Assembly (NCBI GenBank): GCA_910577415.1
Contig: CAJTLK010000099.1
Span: forward strand, 1-6,152
Direction: 5' to 3'
Length of the DNA stretch: 6,152 bases
From: an uncultured Oscillospiraceae bacterium
GTDB lineage: Bacteria; Bacillota; Clostridia; Oscillospirales; Oscillospiraceae
Part shown: positions 1 through 6,066 of the stretch, one piece after another
How the letters are laid out: each line of letters begins with the position of its first letter
Numbering within the stretch: position 1 is the first letter of the stretch
Notes under the pieces: generated by a model
Database searches by the model: none
What the model was told of the DNA's origin: nothing
The model's input: only the letters and a program-made list of their open reading frames with translations
Position numbers and translations under genes: made by a program

Positions 1-903
1 GACGATCAGGGCTTCCTTACCACCTATGAGAATATGATCAATATGGGCGTGGATGGTGTTGTCTGCTGCTCCTCCTCCGAGGGGCCCATCCGCCTGATGG
101 CTGACCTCTTTGAGGCGAATGGGGTGGACTGGTTCCTAGCCAACCGTCAGATCTCTGATCCTGACCTCAAGGAGTATGTATTCTCTTTGCCTTCCTTTGT
201 GGGCAACGACTATTGCGCTGAGGAAGACATTGCTTACGAGATCGTGGAGCGGTTGCACAACGACTACGGCGTGAAGAACTTGGCTATCATCGGCCTGACT
301 CAAGGTGACCTGAACGGCGACCTGCGGGACAAGGGCATTGCCAAAGCCTGTGAGGATCTGGGCGTCAAGCTGCTCACCGAGACCCGGGGTATCGTTTCCG
401 CCAGCGATGTGACCAACGCTGTGGAGGGCATTATCTCCTCCTACCCCGAGATGGACGGCATCTTCATCGTGGGCGGCCTGGTCACCAACGGCGCTCTGGC
501 TGGCGCCAATCAAGCCTTGGCCAACCACAACATGCAGGACAAGGTAGCCATCGGCATGATCGACATTGCCGCTGGCATGGATGAGTACATGGGCGAGGGC
601 AAGCCCCTCAAGGTGGTCGCTGGCGGCAATCTGGTCTTTGACAACGTTCTGGCTGCTGCCTGCCTTATTAACCATAAGGATGGCGTCAACGCTGACAAAG
701 CCCCCTACATCATCAACACCCGCATGATGTTTATTGAGAATCCCCAAGATTCCGTGGACTACTCCGAGTACTATGAGAATCCCAACAAGGCTATGATGAG
801 CGGCAACCAGTGGTATGACACCCTGCTGGGCAAGAGTCTGGAGGAGATGCAGTCCTTCGTGGACAACTTCACCATCGCTTACGCCAAGTCCATGAACCAG
901 TAA
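1..903 (+). CDS. ABC transporter sugar/nucleoside substrate-binding protein, ribose-type (5'-truncated)
   Basis: The reading frame is open from base 1, so the gene starts upstream; 300 C-terminal residues are visible, ending at TAA 901-903. The ATG at 34 is internal and not the true start, because the preceding codons (DDQGFLTTYENMI) read on in frame. The fold pattern is that of type I periplasmic binding proteins of the RbsB/Peripla_BP_4 kind: alternating strand-helix units such as GVDGVVCCSS, a hinge-crossing segment VKNLAIIGLTQGD, then MDGIFIVGG and KVAIGMIDI. The N-terminal lobe and the lipoprotein signal are cut off. The protein would sit outside the cell membrane and deliver solute to the permease encoded 83 bases downstream. 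The ligand cannot be read from sequence; ribose or a nucleoside is inferred from the neighbouring hydrolase and ribokinase. Family call is fairly sure, substrate is not. Confidence 0.85.
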   Translation, partial: DDQGFLTTYENMINMGVDGVVCCSSSEGPIRLMADLFEANGVDWFLANRQISDPDLKEYVFSLPSFVGNDYCAEEDIAYEIVERLHNDYGVKNLAIIGLTQGDLNGDLRDKGIAKACEDLGVKLLTETRGIVSASDVTNAVEGIISSYPEMDGIFIVGGLVTNGALAGANQALANHNMQDKVAIGMIDIAAGMDEYMGEGKPLKVVAGGNLVFDNVLAAACLINHKDGVNADKAPYIINTRMMFIENPQDSVDYSEYYENPNKAMMSGNQWYDTLLGKSLEEMQSFVDNFTIAYAKSMNQ

Positions 904-917
904 TTTGAAGCGCGCGG

Positions 918-945
918 GCGGGAGCCTGCTCCGGCAGGCTCCCGC
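918..945 (+). promoter_or_regulatory. Intercistronic stem-loop between binding-protein and permease genes
   Basis: A perfect 12-bp stem (918-929 pairs with 934-945) closes on the four-base loop TCCG, giving C(UCCG)G in RNA, a member of the very stable UNCG tetraloop class. No T-run follows, so it is not a classical intrinsic terminator. Hairpins at this position in ABC import operons commonly protect the upstream message from 3' exonucleases, or cause partial termination, so that binding protein outnumbers permease. That role is inferred here; the structure is directly visible. Confidence 0.75.
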
Positions 946-972
946 TGGCTCTCCCATCTATTTGACAGTTTG

Positions 973-979
973 AGAGGAG
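973..979 (+). promoter_or_regulatory. Ribosome binding site for the permease gene
   Basis: AGAGGAG lies seven bases before ATG 987 and fixes that start. The nearby TTGACA at 962-967 has no usable -10 box at the right distance, so translation is probably from a message continuing through the upstream hairpin. Confidence 0.75.
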
Positions 980-986
980 TCCACCC

Positions 987-2009
987 ATGAATATGAAAAC
1001 AAAAGCCTTGAATATCGTAAAAGCGTTTATGCTTCCGGTGGCTCTGTACCTTGTGGTGCTGCTGCTGATCCCGGACCGGGTAGGAAATTTGACGTCCATT
1101 ATCTCCATACTGATCTTGGCGGTGGTTCCCACCATCACGGCCTACGGTGTCCACTTCGGCTTTGCCAGCGGTATTATGGATTTCTCGGTGGGTTCCCGTA
1201 TCACATTGGCCAGTATGGCGGGCTGTCTTGGTGGCTATTATTTTGGACCTGTGGGTATGGTTTTGGGCGCGCTCTTGGCCTCTCTGGCGCTGGCCGCCAT
1301 TGTGGGTGGCCTTTTCGCGCTCCTCAAGATTCCCTCCTTTGTTATCTCCATGGGTTGCCTCATGGTCTTTGAGGTGGTAAGCGAGACCCTGACCAAAAAG
1401 CTGGGCGCTATCCTGCCTGCTCTGTCCACGGGCCAGTATTTCAAAGCGCCTGAGAATATGCTCTTTTTGGGGAAGCCACCCTTCAACTTTATTGTTCTGA
1501 TCTTGGTGGCCCTCCTCTTTGAGGTCATCAATACCCGGACCAAGGCAGCCAACCAAGCCCGTGTGGTGGGCAGCGATGAACTCATTGCCCGTAACGTGGG
1601 AATCAAGCCCATGAAGGTCAAGTTCAATACCTACATTCTGGGCAGTGTGTTCCTGGCTCTGGCCGCCGTCGTATCTACCTGCTACGCCAGCGCCGTGGGC
1701 TATGCCTCCAATATGGCATCTATGTCCATCGTGTTCAAACCCATGATGAGTGTCATTATCGGTATGTCCCTGAGCGGCCTAGTCCGCAGCAGCATTGGTA
1801 TTTTGGTCGGAAACCTCTGCCTCAGCGTCATGTTTACCGGCATCATTGCCTTGGGCTGGCCCGACAGCCTTCAGAACGTCTTCTTGGGAGCTTTCCTAGT
1901 CATCATTCTGGCTTTGCCCACCATTCAGCGGGCCATGGCCGACTTTAAACGCCGGAGCGCCGCCCGCAAAGCCCATGAAAGTGTTCCCGCAGCAGCCGCC
2001 AAGGTGTAA
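987..2009 (+). CDS. ABC transporter permease, ribose/sugar type (BPD_transp_2 family)
   Basis: This 340-residue integral membrane protein forms the translocation channel of a sugar-type importer. About ten hydrophobic segments are visible (roughly residues 13-29, 36-53, 62-83, 88-112, 115-133, 166-182, 214-233, 250-265, 268-289 and 296-312). Two family hallmarks are present: the GIMDFSVGS segment at 62-70, corresponding to the usual G-I-DLSVG motif of RbsC-like permeases, and the cytoplasmic loop GSDELIARNVGI at 195-206, corresponding to the ATPase-contacting loop. Length is normal for the family, and the tail after 315 is basic then Ala-rich. Start ATG 987 has a good ribosome binding site. 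It sits between the binding protein and the nucleoside hydrolase, only 15 bases from the latter, so the three are very likely one operon. No ATP-binding subunit is encoded in the window; it may lie upstream. A hand count gives 43% GC at 1441-1500, lower than the neighbouring hydrolase. Confidence 0.9.
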   Translation: MNMKTKALNIVKAFMLPVALYLVVLLLIPDRVGNLTSIISILILAVVPTITAYGVHFGFASGIMDFSVGSRITLASMAGCLGGYYFGPVGMVLGALLASLALAAIVGGLFALLKIPSFVISMGCLMVFEVVSETLTKKLGAILPALSTGQYFKAPENMLFLGKPPFNFIVLILVALLFEVINTRTKAANQARVVGSDELIARNVGIKPMKVKFNTYILGSVFLALAAVVSTCYASAVGYASNMASMSIVFKPMMSVIIGMSLSGLVRSSIGILVGNLCLSVMFTGIIALGWPDSLQNVFLGAFLVIILALPTIQRAMADFKRRSAARKAHESVPAAAAKV

Positions 2010-2010
2010 T

Positions 2011-2017
2011 AAGGAGG
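2011..2017 (+). promoter_or_regulatory. Ribosome binding site for the nucleoside hydrolase gene
   Basis: AAGGAGG begins one base after the permease stop codon and lies seven bases before ATG 2025. It is a near-perfect Shine-Dalgarno sequence, which supports both the chosen start and tight operon linkage. Confidence 0.85.
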
Positions 2018-2024
2018 AATCATC

Positions 2025-3119
2025 ATGTCTTACCAGATCGACCATAAGAAGATCGCCGATGCCCTGCAATTTCCCACGGAGGAGATCGTGGACATCGTCA
2101 TCGACACCGACGCCTACAACGAGGTGGACGACCAGTTTGCCATCGCCTGGGCCCTCCGCTCCCCGGAGCGGGTGAATGTGGAGGCGGTCTATGCCGCGCC
2201 CTTCTGCTCCCAGGCCATTGGCAAGATGCTGGCCCCGCCGGGACAGAAGCCGCCCCGTCTGACCCGCGAGATGCTGGGTGATGGCATTCATTTTGCCGAC
2301 ACCCCCGCCGAGGGCATGGAGCTGAGCTATCAGGAGATCCTGAACCTGTTTTCCCTGCTGGACATTTCCCCGGAGGGAAAGGTGTTCCGGGGCTCCACCG
2401 CCTACATCGAGGACGACCCCGGCCGCAAGCCGGTGGAGAGCGAGGCGGCCCGGGATCTGGTGAAGCGGGCCATGGCCCGGCCCTCTGGCAAGCGGCTCTA
2501 TGTGCTGGCCATCGGCGCCATCACCAATGTAGCCTCCGCCCTTATGATGGAGCCCGCCATCGCCGAGAAGATCACGGTGGTCTGGCTGGGCGGTCATGCC
2601 CCCTATTTCCAGGACGGCAAGGAGTTCAACCTCCTGCAGGATGTCCTCGCCGCCCAGCACCTCTTTAATTGTGGGGTGCCTCTGGTGTTGGTCCCCTGCG
2701 CCGGGGTGGCCGACCACCTCACCGTCACCGCCCCCGAGCTGGAGACTTGCCTCATGGGCCGCAGCAAGGTGGGGGATTACCTGGGCAAGATCGTGCTGGA
2801 CGCCTTGAAGCCGAGCAAAGCCTTCAAGGGTATGATGAAGGGCTACACCGGCGGCATGGACGACATTCCCGCGGAGCTGTGCGGAAAATTTCCCACCACC
2901 CATATGGCCCGCTCCCGGATCATCTGGGACATCTCTACCGTGGGCTATGTAATGAATCCCAACTGGACCGTCAGCTCCCTGACCGCCGCGCCCATCCTTA
3001 ACGACGACATGACCTGGGCACATGACGAGAGCCGGCATCCCATCCGGCTATGCTACGGTCTGAGCCGGGATCCCATGTTTGGGGATCTGTTCGCCAAGCT
3101 GGAGCAGAGCGGGAAATGA
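2025..3119 (+). CDS. Nucleoside hydrolase (inosine/uridine-preferring hydrolase superfamily), divergent subfamily
   Basis: The 364-residue protein should cleave the N-glycosidic bond of a ribonucleoside to free base and ribose in the cytoplasm; no signal peptide is seen. The N-terminal calcium-binding motif is present in a stretched form, IDTDAYNEVDDQFA at residues 26-39. D27, D29, D35 and D36 match the family's D-x-D-x-x-x-D-D pattern, but with two extra residues between the second and third Asp. Further family landmarks are YVLAIGAITNVASAL (159-173), VVWLGGH (185-191) and IIWDISTVGYVMNP (299-312). In the last, D302 fits the C-terminal calcium-ligand Asp. The residue before it is Trp (W301), where inosine-uridine hydrolases carry the proton-donating His. 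The purine-specific Trypanosoma vivax enzyme has Trp-Asp at the equivalent place, so a purine preference is a reasonable guess. Upstream transport genes and the downstream ribokinase fusion fit a nucleoside salvage role. GC is very high locally (73% at 2401-2460 by hand count). Confidence 0.88.
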   Translation: MSYQIDHKKIADALQFPTEEIVDIVIDTDAYNEVDDQFAIAWALRSPERVNVEAVYAAPFCSQAIGKMLAPPGQKPPRLTREMLGDGIHFADTPAEGMELSYQEILNLFSLLDISPEGKVFRGSTAYIEDDPGRKPVESEAARDLVKRAMARPSGKRLYVLAIGAITNVASALMMEPAIAEKITVVWLGGHAPYFQDGKEFNLLQDVLAAQHLFNCGVPLVLVPCAGVADHLTVTAPELETCLMGRSKVGDYLGKIVLDALKPSKAFKGMMKGYTGGMDDIPAELCGKFPTTHMARSRIIWDISTVGYVMNPNWTVSSLTAAPILNDDMTWAHDESRHPIRLCYGLSRDPMFGDLFAKLEQSGK

Positions 3120-3162
3120 TATGCTGGGAGCAGAACATTTGCGCATGATAAGTGAATGAAAC

Positions 3163-3206
3163 AAAAGGCGCTGGCTGTTCAAGCTGTTGACAGTCAGCGC
3201 TTTTTT
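3163..3206 (+). terminator. Rho-independent terminator after the nucleoside hydrolase
   Basis: The arms 3163-3178 and 3190-3205 pair along 16 positions with only two G-T wobbles and no mismatch. They enclose an 11-base loop, and the right arm ends in six T (3201-3206). The left arm begins with AAAA, so it could also work on the other strand. It separates the transport/hydrolase unit from the regulator-kinase gene. Confidence 0.88.
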
Positions 3207-3229
3207 GGAAAAGAAAAAGAGTAAGGTAA

Positions 3230-4047
3230 ATGGCTCAGGAAGCGGTCCTGACAGACCGCAAACGGAACATGATCTTGTTCAATATCACATCATTTGCTGT
3301 GTGGTGGGCTCCATGCTGTCCACGGCGCTGAATACCGCGCTGCCGCCGATCATGGCTGATTTTAATATCAGCGCGACTACCGGGCAGTGGCTGACCAGCG
3401 GGTATTCCCTTACTATGGCGATCATAATGCCATTGACCGCGTTTCAGATCAACCGCTTTCCTATAAAGTGGCTTTATTGCACCGCACTTATGATTTTCCT
3501 GGCGGGGCTGCTGCTCAATGCGGCGGCAGTGAATTTTCCCATGATGATGGGGGCGGGTCATTCAGGCGCTGGGAGGCGGAATGATCTCGACTATGGGATA
3601 GGTGATCATTCTTTCCATCTACCCGCCGAAAAAAAGGAAGCGCCATGGGCTTGTATGGCCTGACAGGCGGAGCGGCGCCTGTATTCACCGCGACTGTGAC
3701 TGGTATCCTGGTAGATATTTGGAGCTGGCGAGTCATTTTTATCGTTCTTTCTGTCATCATGGTTTTCGCGCTTCTGCAAGCCGTGAGAGCGGCGGAAAAT
3801 GTGCTGGATACCGAGAAAAAGAAGTTTAAAGTGACTTCCTTCGTCCTGAGCGGCCTGACGTTTGGCGGCTTGATCCTTGCCATCGATGACTGCGGTTGCG
3901 GCGGACGGTGCTGACCGGTATGGCGCGGCGGCTTCTTTGCACGGCCTGAATGTTGCGTATTTGGTCATGTCCATGGTCGGTATTGCCATGTTCCTTTTTG
4001 CTCTCTGGGGCTGTCGGGAGGAGAAGGGATTCAGGAAGCATACATAA
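3230..4047 (+). pseudogene. Decayed MFS drug-type transporter (DHA2/EmrB-like), frameshifted and internally deleted
   Basis: Five consecutive pieces in shifting frames read as one MFS transporter. Piece 1 is 3230 to about 3298 (starts MAQEAVLTDRKRN, ends ITSFAV). Piece 2 is about 3303-3553 (VGSMLSTALNTALPPIM to NFPMMMG). Piece 3 is 3554-3634 (RVIQALGGGMISTMG, then TAG at 3599-3601, then VIILSIYPPKK). Piece 4 is 3636 to about 3885 (GSAMGLYGLTGGAAP, DIWSWRVIF, ending LTFGGLILAIDD). Piece 5 is 3886-4047 (HGLNVAYLVMSMVG to CREEKGFRKHT and TAA). The order ALPPIM, GRVIQALGGG, SWRVIF matches DHA2-type exporters. The shifts coincide with a TG repeat (3298-3303), a G5 run (3549-3553) and an A7 run (3629-3635); one base fewer in each homopolymer restores the frame. 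Pieces 4 and 5 join the mid-protein region directly to the C-terminal helix, so roughly 200 residues are missing. The remnant spans 818 bases against about 1,400-1,500 for an intact gene. It cannot make a working transporter. Confidence 0.85.
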
Positions 4048-4057
4048 CTGGAAAAAC

Positions 4058-4086
4058 TTGCTTCCCGCCATTTGACATGATATAAT
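4058..4086 (+). promoter_or_regulatory. Sigma-A-type extended -10 promoter for the regulator-kinase gene
   Basis: TGATATAAT at 4078-4086 is a perfect extended -10 element (TG-N-TATAAT). A weak -35, TTGCTT at 4058-4063, lies 17 bases upstream of TATAAT. Transcription would start near 4092-4094, giving a leader of about 36 bases before the TTG start at 4129. The strong -10 and the upstream terminator imply that the fusion gene is transcribed separately from the transport genes. Confidence 0.75.
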
Positions 4087-4095
4087 CAATTTTAA

Positions 4096-4111
4096 CCATG
4101 AATTTCCATGG
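4096..4111 (+). promoter_or_regulatory. Candidate operator: imperfect palindrome at the predicted transcription start
   Basis: CCATG at 4096-4100 and CATGG at 4107-4111 form an inverted repeat with a six-base centre; six of eight position pairs match across the 16 bp. It overlaps the predicted start of transcription, where a bound regulator would block the promoter, and the gene downstream encodes a LacI-type DNA-binding domain. It lacks the central CG of typical LacI operators. Autoregulation here is inference. Confidence 0.35.
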
Positions 4112-4115
4112 GAAT

Positions 4116-4122
4116 GGGGGGA
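4116..4122 (+). promoter_or_regulatory. Ribosome binding site that supports a TTG start at 4129
   Basis: GGGGGGA at 4116-4122 can pair with the anti-Shine-Dalgarno sequence and sits six bases before TTG 4129-4131. The in-frame ATG at 4108 has no purine-rich site at the right distance upstream. Starting at TTG gives MNIRDIAALAGVS, the usual beginning of LacI-family proteins. Confidence 0.6.
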
Positions 4123-4128
4123 TCCACG

Positions 4129-6036
4129 TTGAATATCCGGGATATCGCCGCCCTGGCCGGGGTTTCTCCGGCCACAGTCTCAAAAGTGATCAACAACAAG
4201 GACGACTCGATCACTGAGGAGACCAGAGAGCGGGTCTTGCGGATCGTAAAGGAATATAACTTCAAGCCTTTCCGCAAGTATATCCAGAACGAGTCCACCT
4301 TCAGCGGGTTCGTGGGGCTGCTGCTGCCTGGCAGCGCTAAGGCGTTTAGCGACTATATCGCGGGGGCTCAGGCGGCGGCGGCCGCCGAGGGCTACAGCAT
4401 GGTTCTGTGCACCTGTCAGGAGGAAAGGGACCTGGAGAAGCACCTGAACAACCTGTTCAACCGGGGCGTGGACGGGGTGAGCTTCTATCTGGACCGGGAG
4501 GTGGACTTCAGGCGGGCTTTTGCCAACGCCCCCGAAAAGTTGGTCCGTACAGCCGCCACCAACCGCAGGTCCTTGGCCGGCCAGTGCGCGGCTTACTGCG
4601 CCTTTTCCGACGCCACCCGCATGGCCGCCGAGCATCTGATCCGCCTGGGGCACCGGGAGATCGCTCTTCTGGGCTGGAAGGATCATTTTCTGACTGAGGA
4701 TCTGGTGGCCGGCTATAACGAGGCCCTTTATGAGCATGACATTCTCCCGCGGGAGGCCGTTTTTCTCTGCGACAGCCCCGAGGACGTGATGGACCATGTC
4801 CGGCAGATCACCTACGGGCTCAGCACCGCGTTCCTGTGTCAGGACGCCCAGATCGCGGCCTGCGTCTACCGGGTGCTGAGCCGGTATGGGCTCCAGATCC
4901 CTAAGGATTACTCGGTCATCAGTATTTCGGACCACAGAGCACCGCTGGATGTGTTTGAGCCCGACCTTACCATGGTGGACGTCCAGCTACGGGCTCTGGG
5001 GCAGGCCGCCATGGAAAGCCTGATCCTGGGCATCGAAGGGAAGGGCAAGGCCCCGGAGACCAAGTGCTTCGCACCCCGGCTGTGGCAGGGCGCCAGCGTG
5101 GCTTCCCCCCTGAAAGGCCGGGGCAGGCGGATCGTTGTGGTGGGCAGTATGAATATGGACGTGATCATCCATATGACCCACATTCCTACCTCGGGCGAGA
5201 GCCTGCATTCCCAGCGTATTTTGAACCTGCCCGGCGGTAAGGGCGCCAACCAGGCCGTAGGCGCCGCCAAGCTGGGGGGAAACGCCTATGTGATCGGCTG
5301 TTTGGGCGGCGATCAGGAGGGGCGGCTCCTTTACAACAGCCTGGTGGAAAATGGCGTCAGCACGGCGGGGGTCCAGATCATCCATGAGAAGCCCACCGGG
5401 AAAGCCTACATTCTGGTCGGGGAAAACGGCGAGAGCACCATCGTCCGCGCCCATGGCGCCAACGACGAGCTCCAGCCCGATGTGGTGCGGGCAAATGAAG
5501 AGTGCTTCAAAGACGCCGAATTTTGCCTCATATCCACCGAAATGCCATGGAAAACGGTGGAATATGCCATCAACTTTTGTGCAACTAAGGGCATCAAGAC
5601 CATCGTGAAGCCCACGATCCAAACCGTGATTCCCCCCGAAATATTACAAAAAATCACCTATTTGGTCCCAAATGAGAAGGAATTGGAGGTTCAGGTTCCC
5701 GGTTCCAAATCCGTGGAAGAAAAAGCCGAATTCCTCTTCAATTCCGGCCCCCAAAATGTCCTCGTCACCTTGGGAGAGAAGGGCTGCTATCTCCACAGCA
5801 AGGACCTCAAACGCCATTTTCCCGCCGCGGATTTCCAGGCTGTGGATACAACCGGTGCCGGCGACGCCTTTATCGGCGCTCTTGCCGTCTACCTCAGCGA
5901 GGGTCATGATATCGTGCCCTCCATTCAATTTGCTACCTATGCTGCGGGGCTCAGCGTGACCAGAGATGGTGTGCAGCCCGCCCTGGCCGACCGCATGGTG
6001 CTGGAAATATACTCGGATAAGTATAATATCGATTGA
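4129..6036 (+). CDS. LacI-family transcriptional regulator fused to a ribokinase (PfkB-type) domain
   Basis: One uninterrupted 635-residue protein (numbering from TTG 4129; ATG 4108 would add seven residues). Residues 3-22 are a LacI helix-turn-helix (IRDIAALAGVSPATVSKVIN), followed by a hinge at 45-62 and a periplasmic-binding-like sensor domain to about 324, ending in the family-typical WQGASV. After a linker of about 10 residues, 335-635 form a full-length ribokinase domain. This has VVVGSMNMD (N342 and D344, sugar contacts), GGKGANQ (369-375), E471 where ribokinase has its ribose-contact Glu, VPNEKE (N515, E518) and DTTGAGDAF (573-581) with D579 as catalytic base. Predicted role: phosphorylate ribose to ribose 5-phosphate with ATP while also acting as a DNA-binding regulator. 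It has its own promoter and terminator. Oddities: Asn replaces the hinge Leu, Leu replaces a sensor Arg, and KPTI replaces the usual NPAP in the kinase. Domain calls are firm; true bifunctionality is inferred. Confidence 0.92.
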   Translation: MNIRDIAALAGVSPATVSKVINNKDDSITEETRERVLRIVKEYNFKPFRKYIQNESTFSGFVGLLLPGSAKAFSDYIAGAQAAAAAEGYSMVLCTCQEERDLEKHLNNLFNRGVDGVSFYLDREVDFRRAFANAPEKLVRTAATNRRSLAGQCAAYCAFSDATRMAAEHLIRLGHREIALLGWKDHFLTEDLVAGYNEALYEHDILPREAVFLCDSPEDVMDHVRQITYGLSTAFLCQDAQIAACVYRVLSRYGLQIPKDYSVISISDHRAPLDVFEPDLTMVDVQLRALGQAAMESLILGIEGKGKAPETKCFAPRLWQGASVASPLKGRGRRIVVVGSMNMDVIIHMTHIPTSGESLHSQRILNLPGGKGANQAVGAAKLGGNAYVIGCLGGDQEGRLLYNSLVENGVSTAGVQIIHEKPTGKAYILVGENGESTIVRAHGANDELQPDVVRANEECFKDAEFCLISTEMPWKTVEYAINFCATKGIKTIVKPTIQTVIPPEILQKITYLVPNEKELEVQVPGSKSVEEKAEFLFNSGPQNVLVTLGEKGCYLHSKDLKRHFPAADFQAVDTTGAGDAFIGALAVYLSEGHDIVPSIQFATYAAGLSVTRDGVQPALADRMVLEIYSDKYNID

Positions 6037-6066
6037 TCCAGCCTATTTGTCAGCTGCGTTCCAATA

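Noticed and set aside
136..957. Long minus-strand open frame opposite the binding-protein gene
   Set aside because: The + strand frame encodes a clear Peripla_BP_4 protein. The antisense frame is low-complexity (His/Val/Gly rich), shows no family motif, and is a codon-bias shadow.
962..990. TTGACA at 962-967 as a promoter for the permease
   Set aside because: No -10-like hexamer lies 16-18 bases downstream; position 985-990 reads CCATGA. The match is treated as chance.
1896..3038. 380-codon minus-strand frame opposite the hydrolase gene
   Set aside because: It overlaps a well-supported enzyme on the + strand, is rich in His/Gly and has no recognisable domain; it is explained by high GC at third positions.
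3121..3159. Small frame MLGAEHLRMISE directly after the hydrolase stop
   Set aside because: Only 12 codons, no Shine-Dalgarno sequence, and it ends just before the terminator; no support as a gene.
3187..3229. Upstream ATG-like start (TTG 3187) for the transporter remnant
   Set aside because: It lies inside the terminator hairpin and gives a non-homologous N-terminus. The ATG at 3230 in another frame gives a transporter-like beginning.
4072..4077. TTGACA as the -35 of the fusion-gene promoter
   Set aside because: It is only three bases from TATAAT 4081-4086, and no acceptable -10 lies about 17 bases downstream.
4366..4390. GGC/GCC-rich near-palindrome as a regulatory element or repeat
   Set aside because: It simply encodes an Ala-rich helix (AQAAAAAEG) of the LacI sensor domain.
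4180..4935. 251-codon minus-strand frame opposite the LacI domain
   Set aside because: No domain or ribosome site; it mirrors the GC-rich coding strand.
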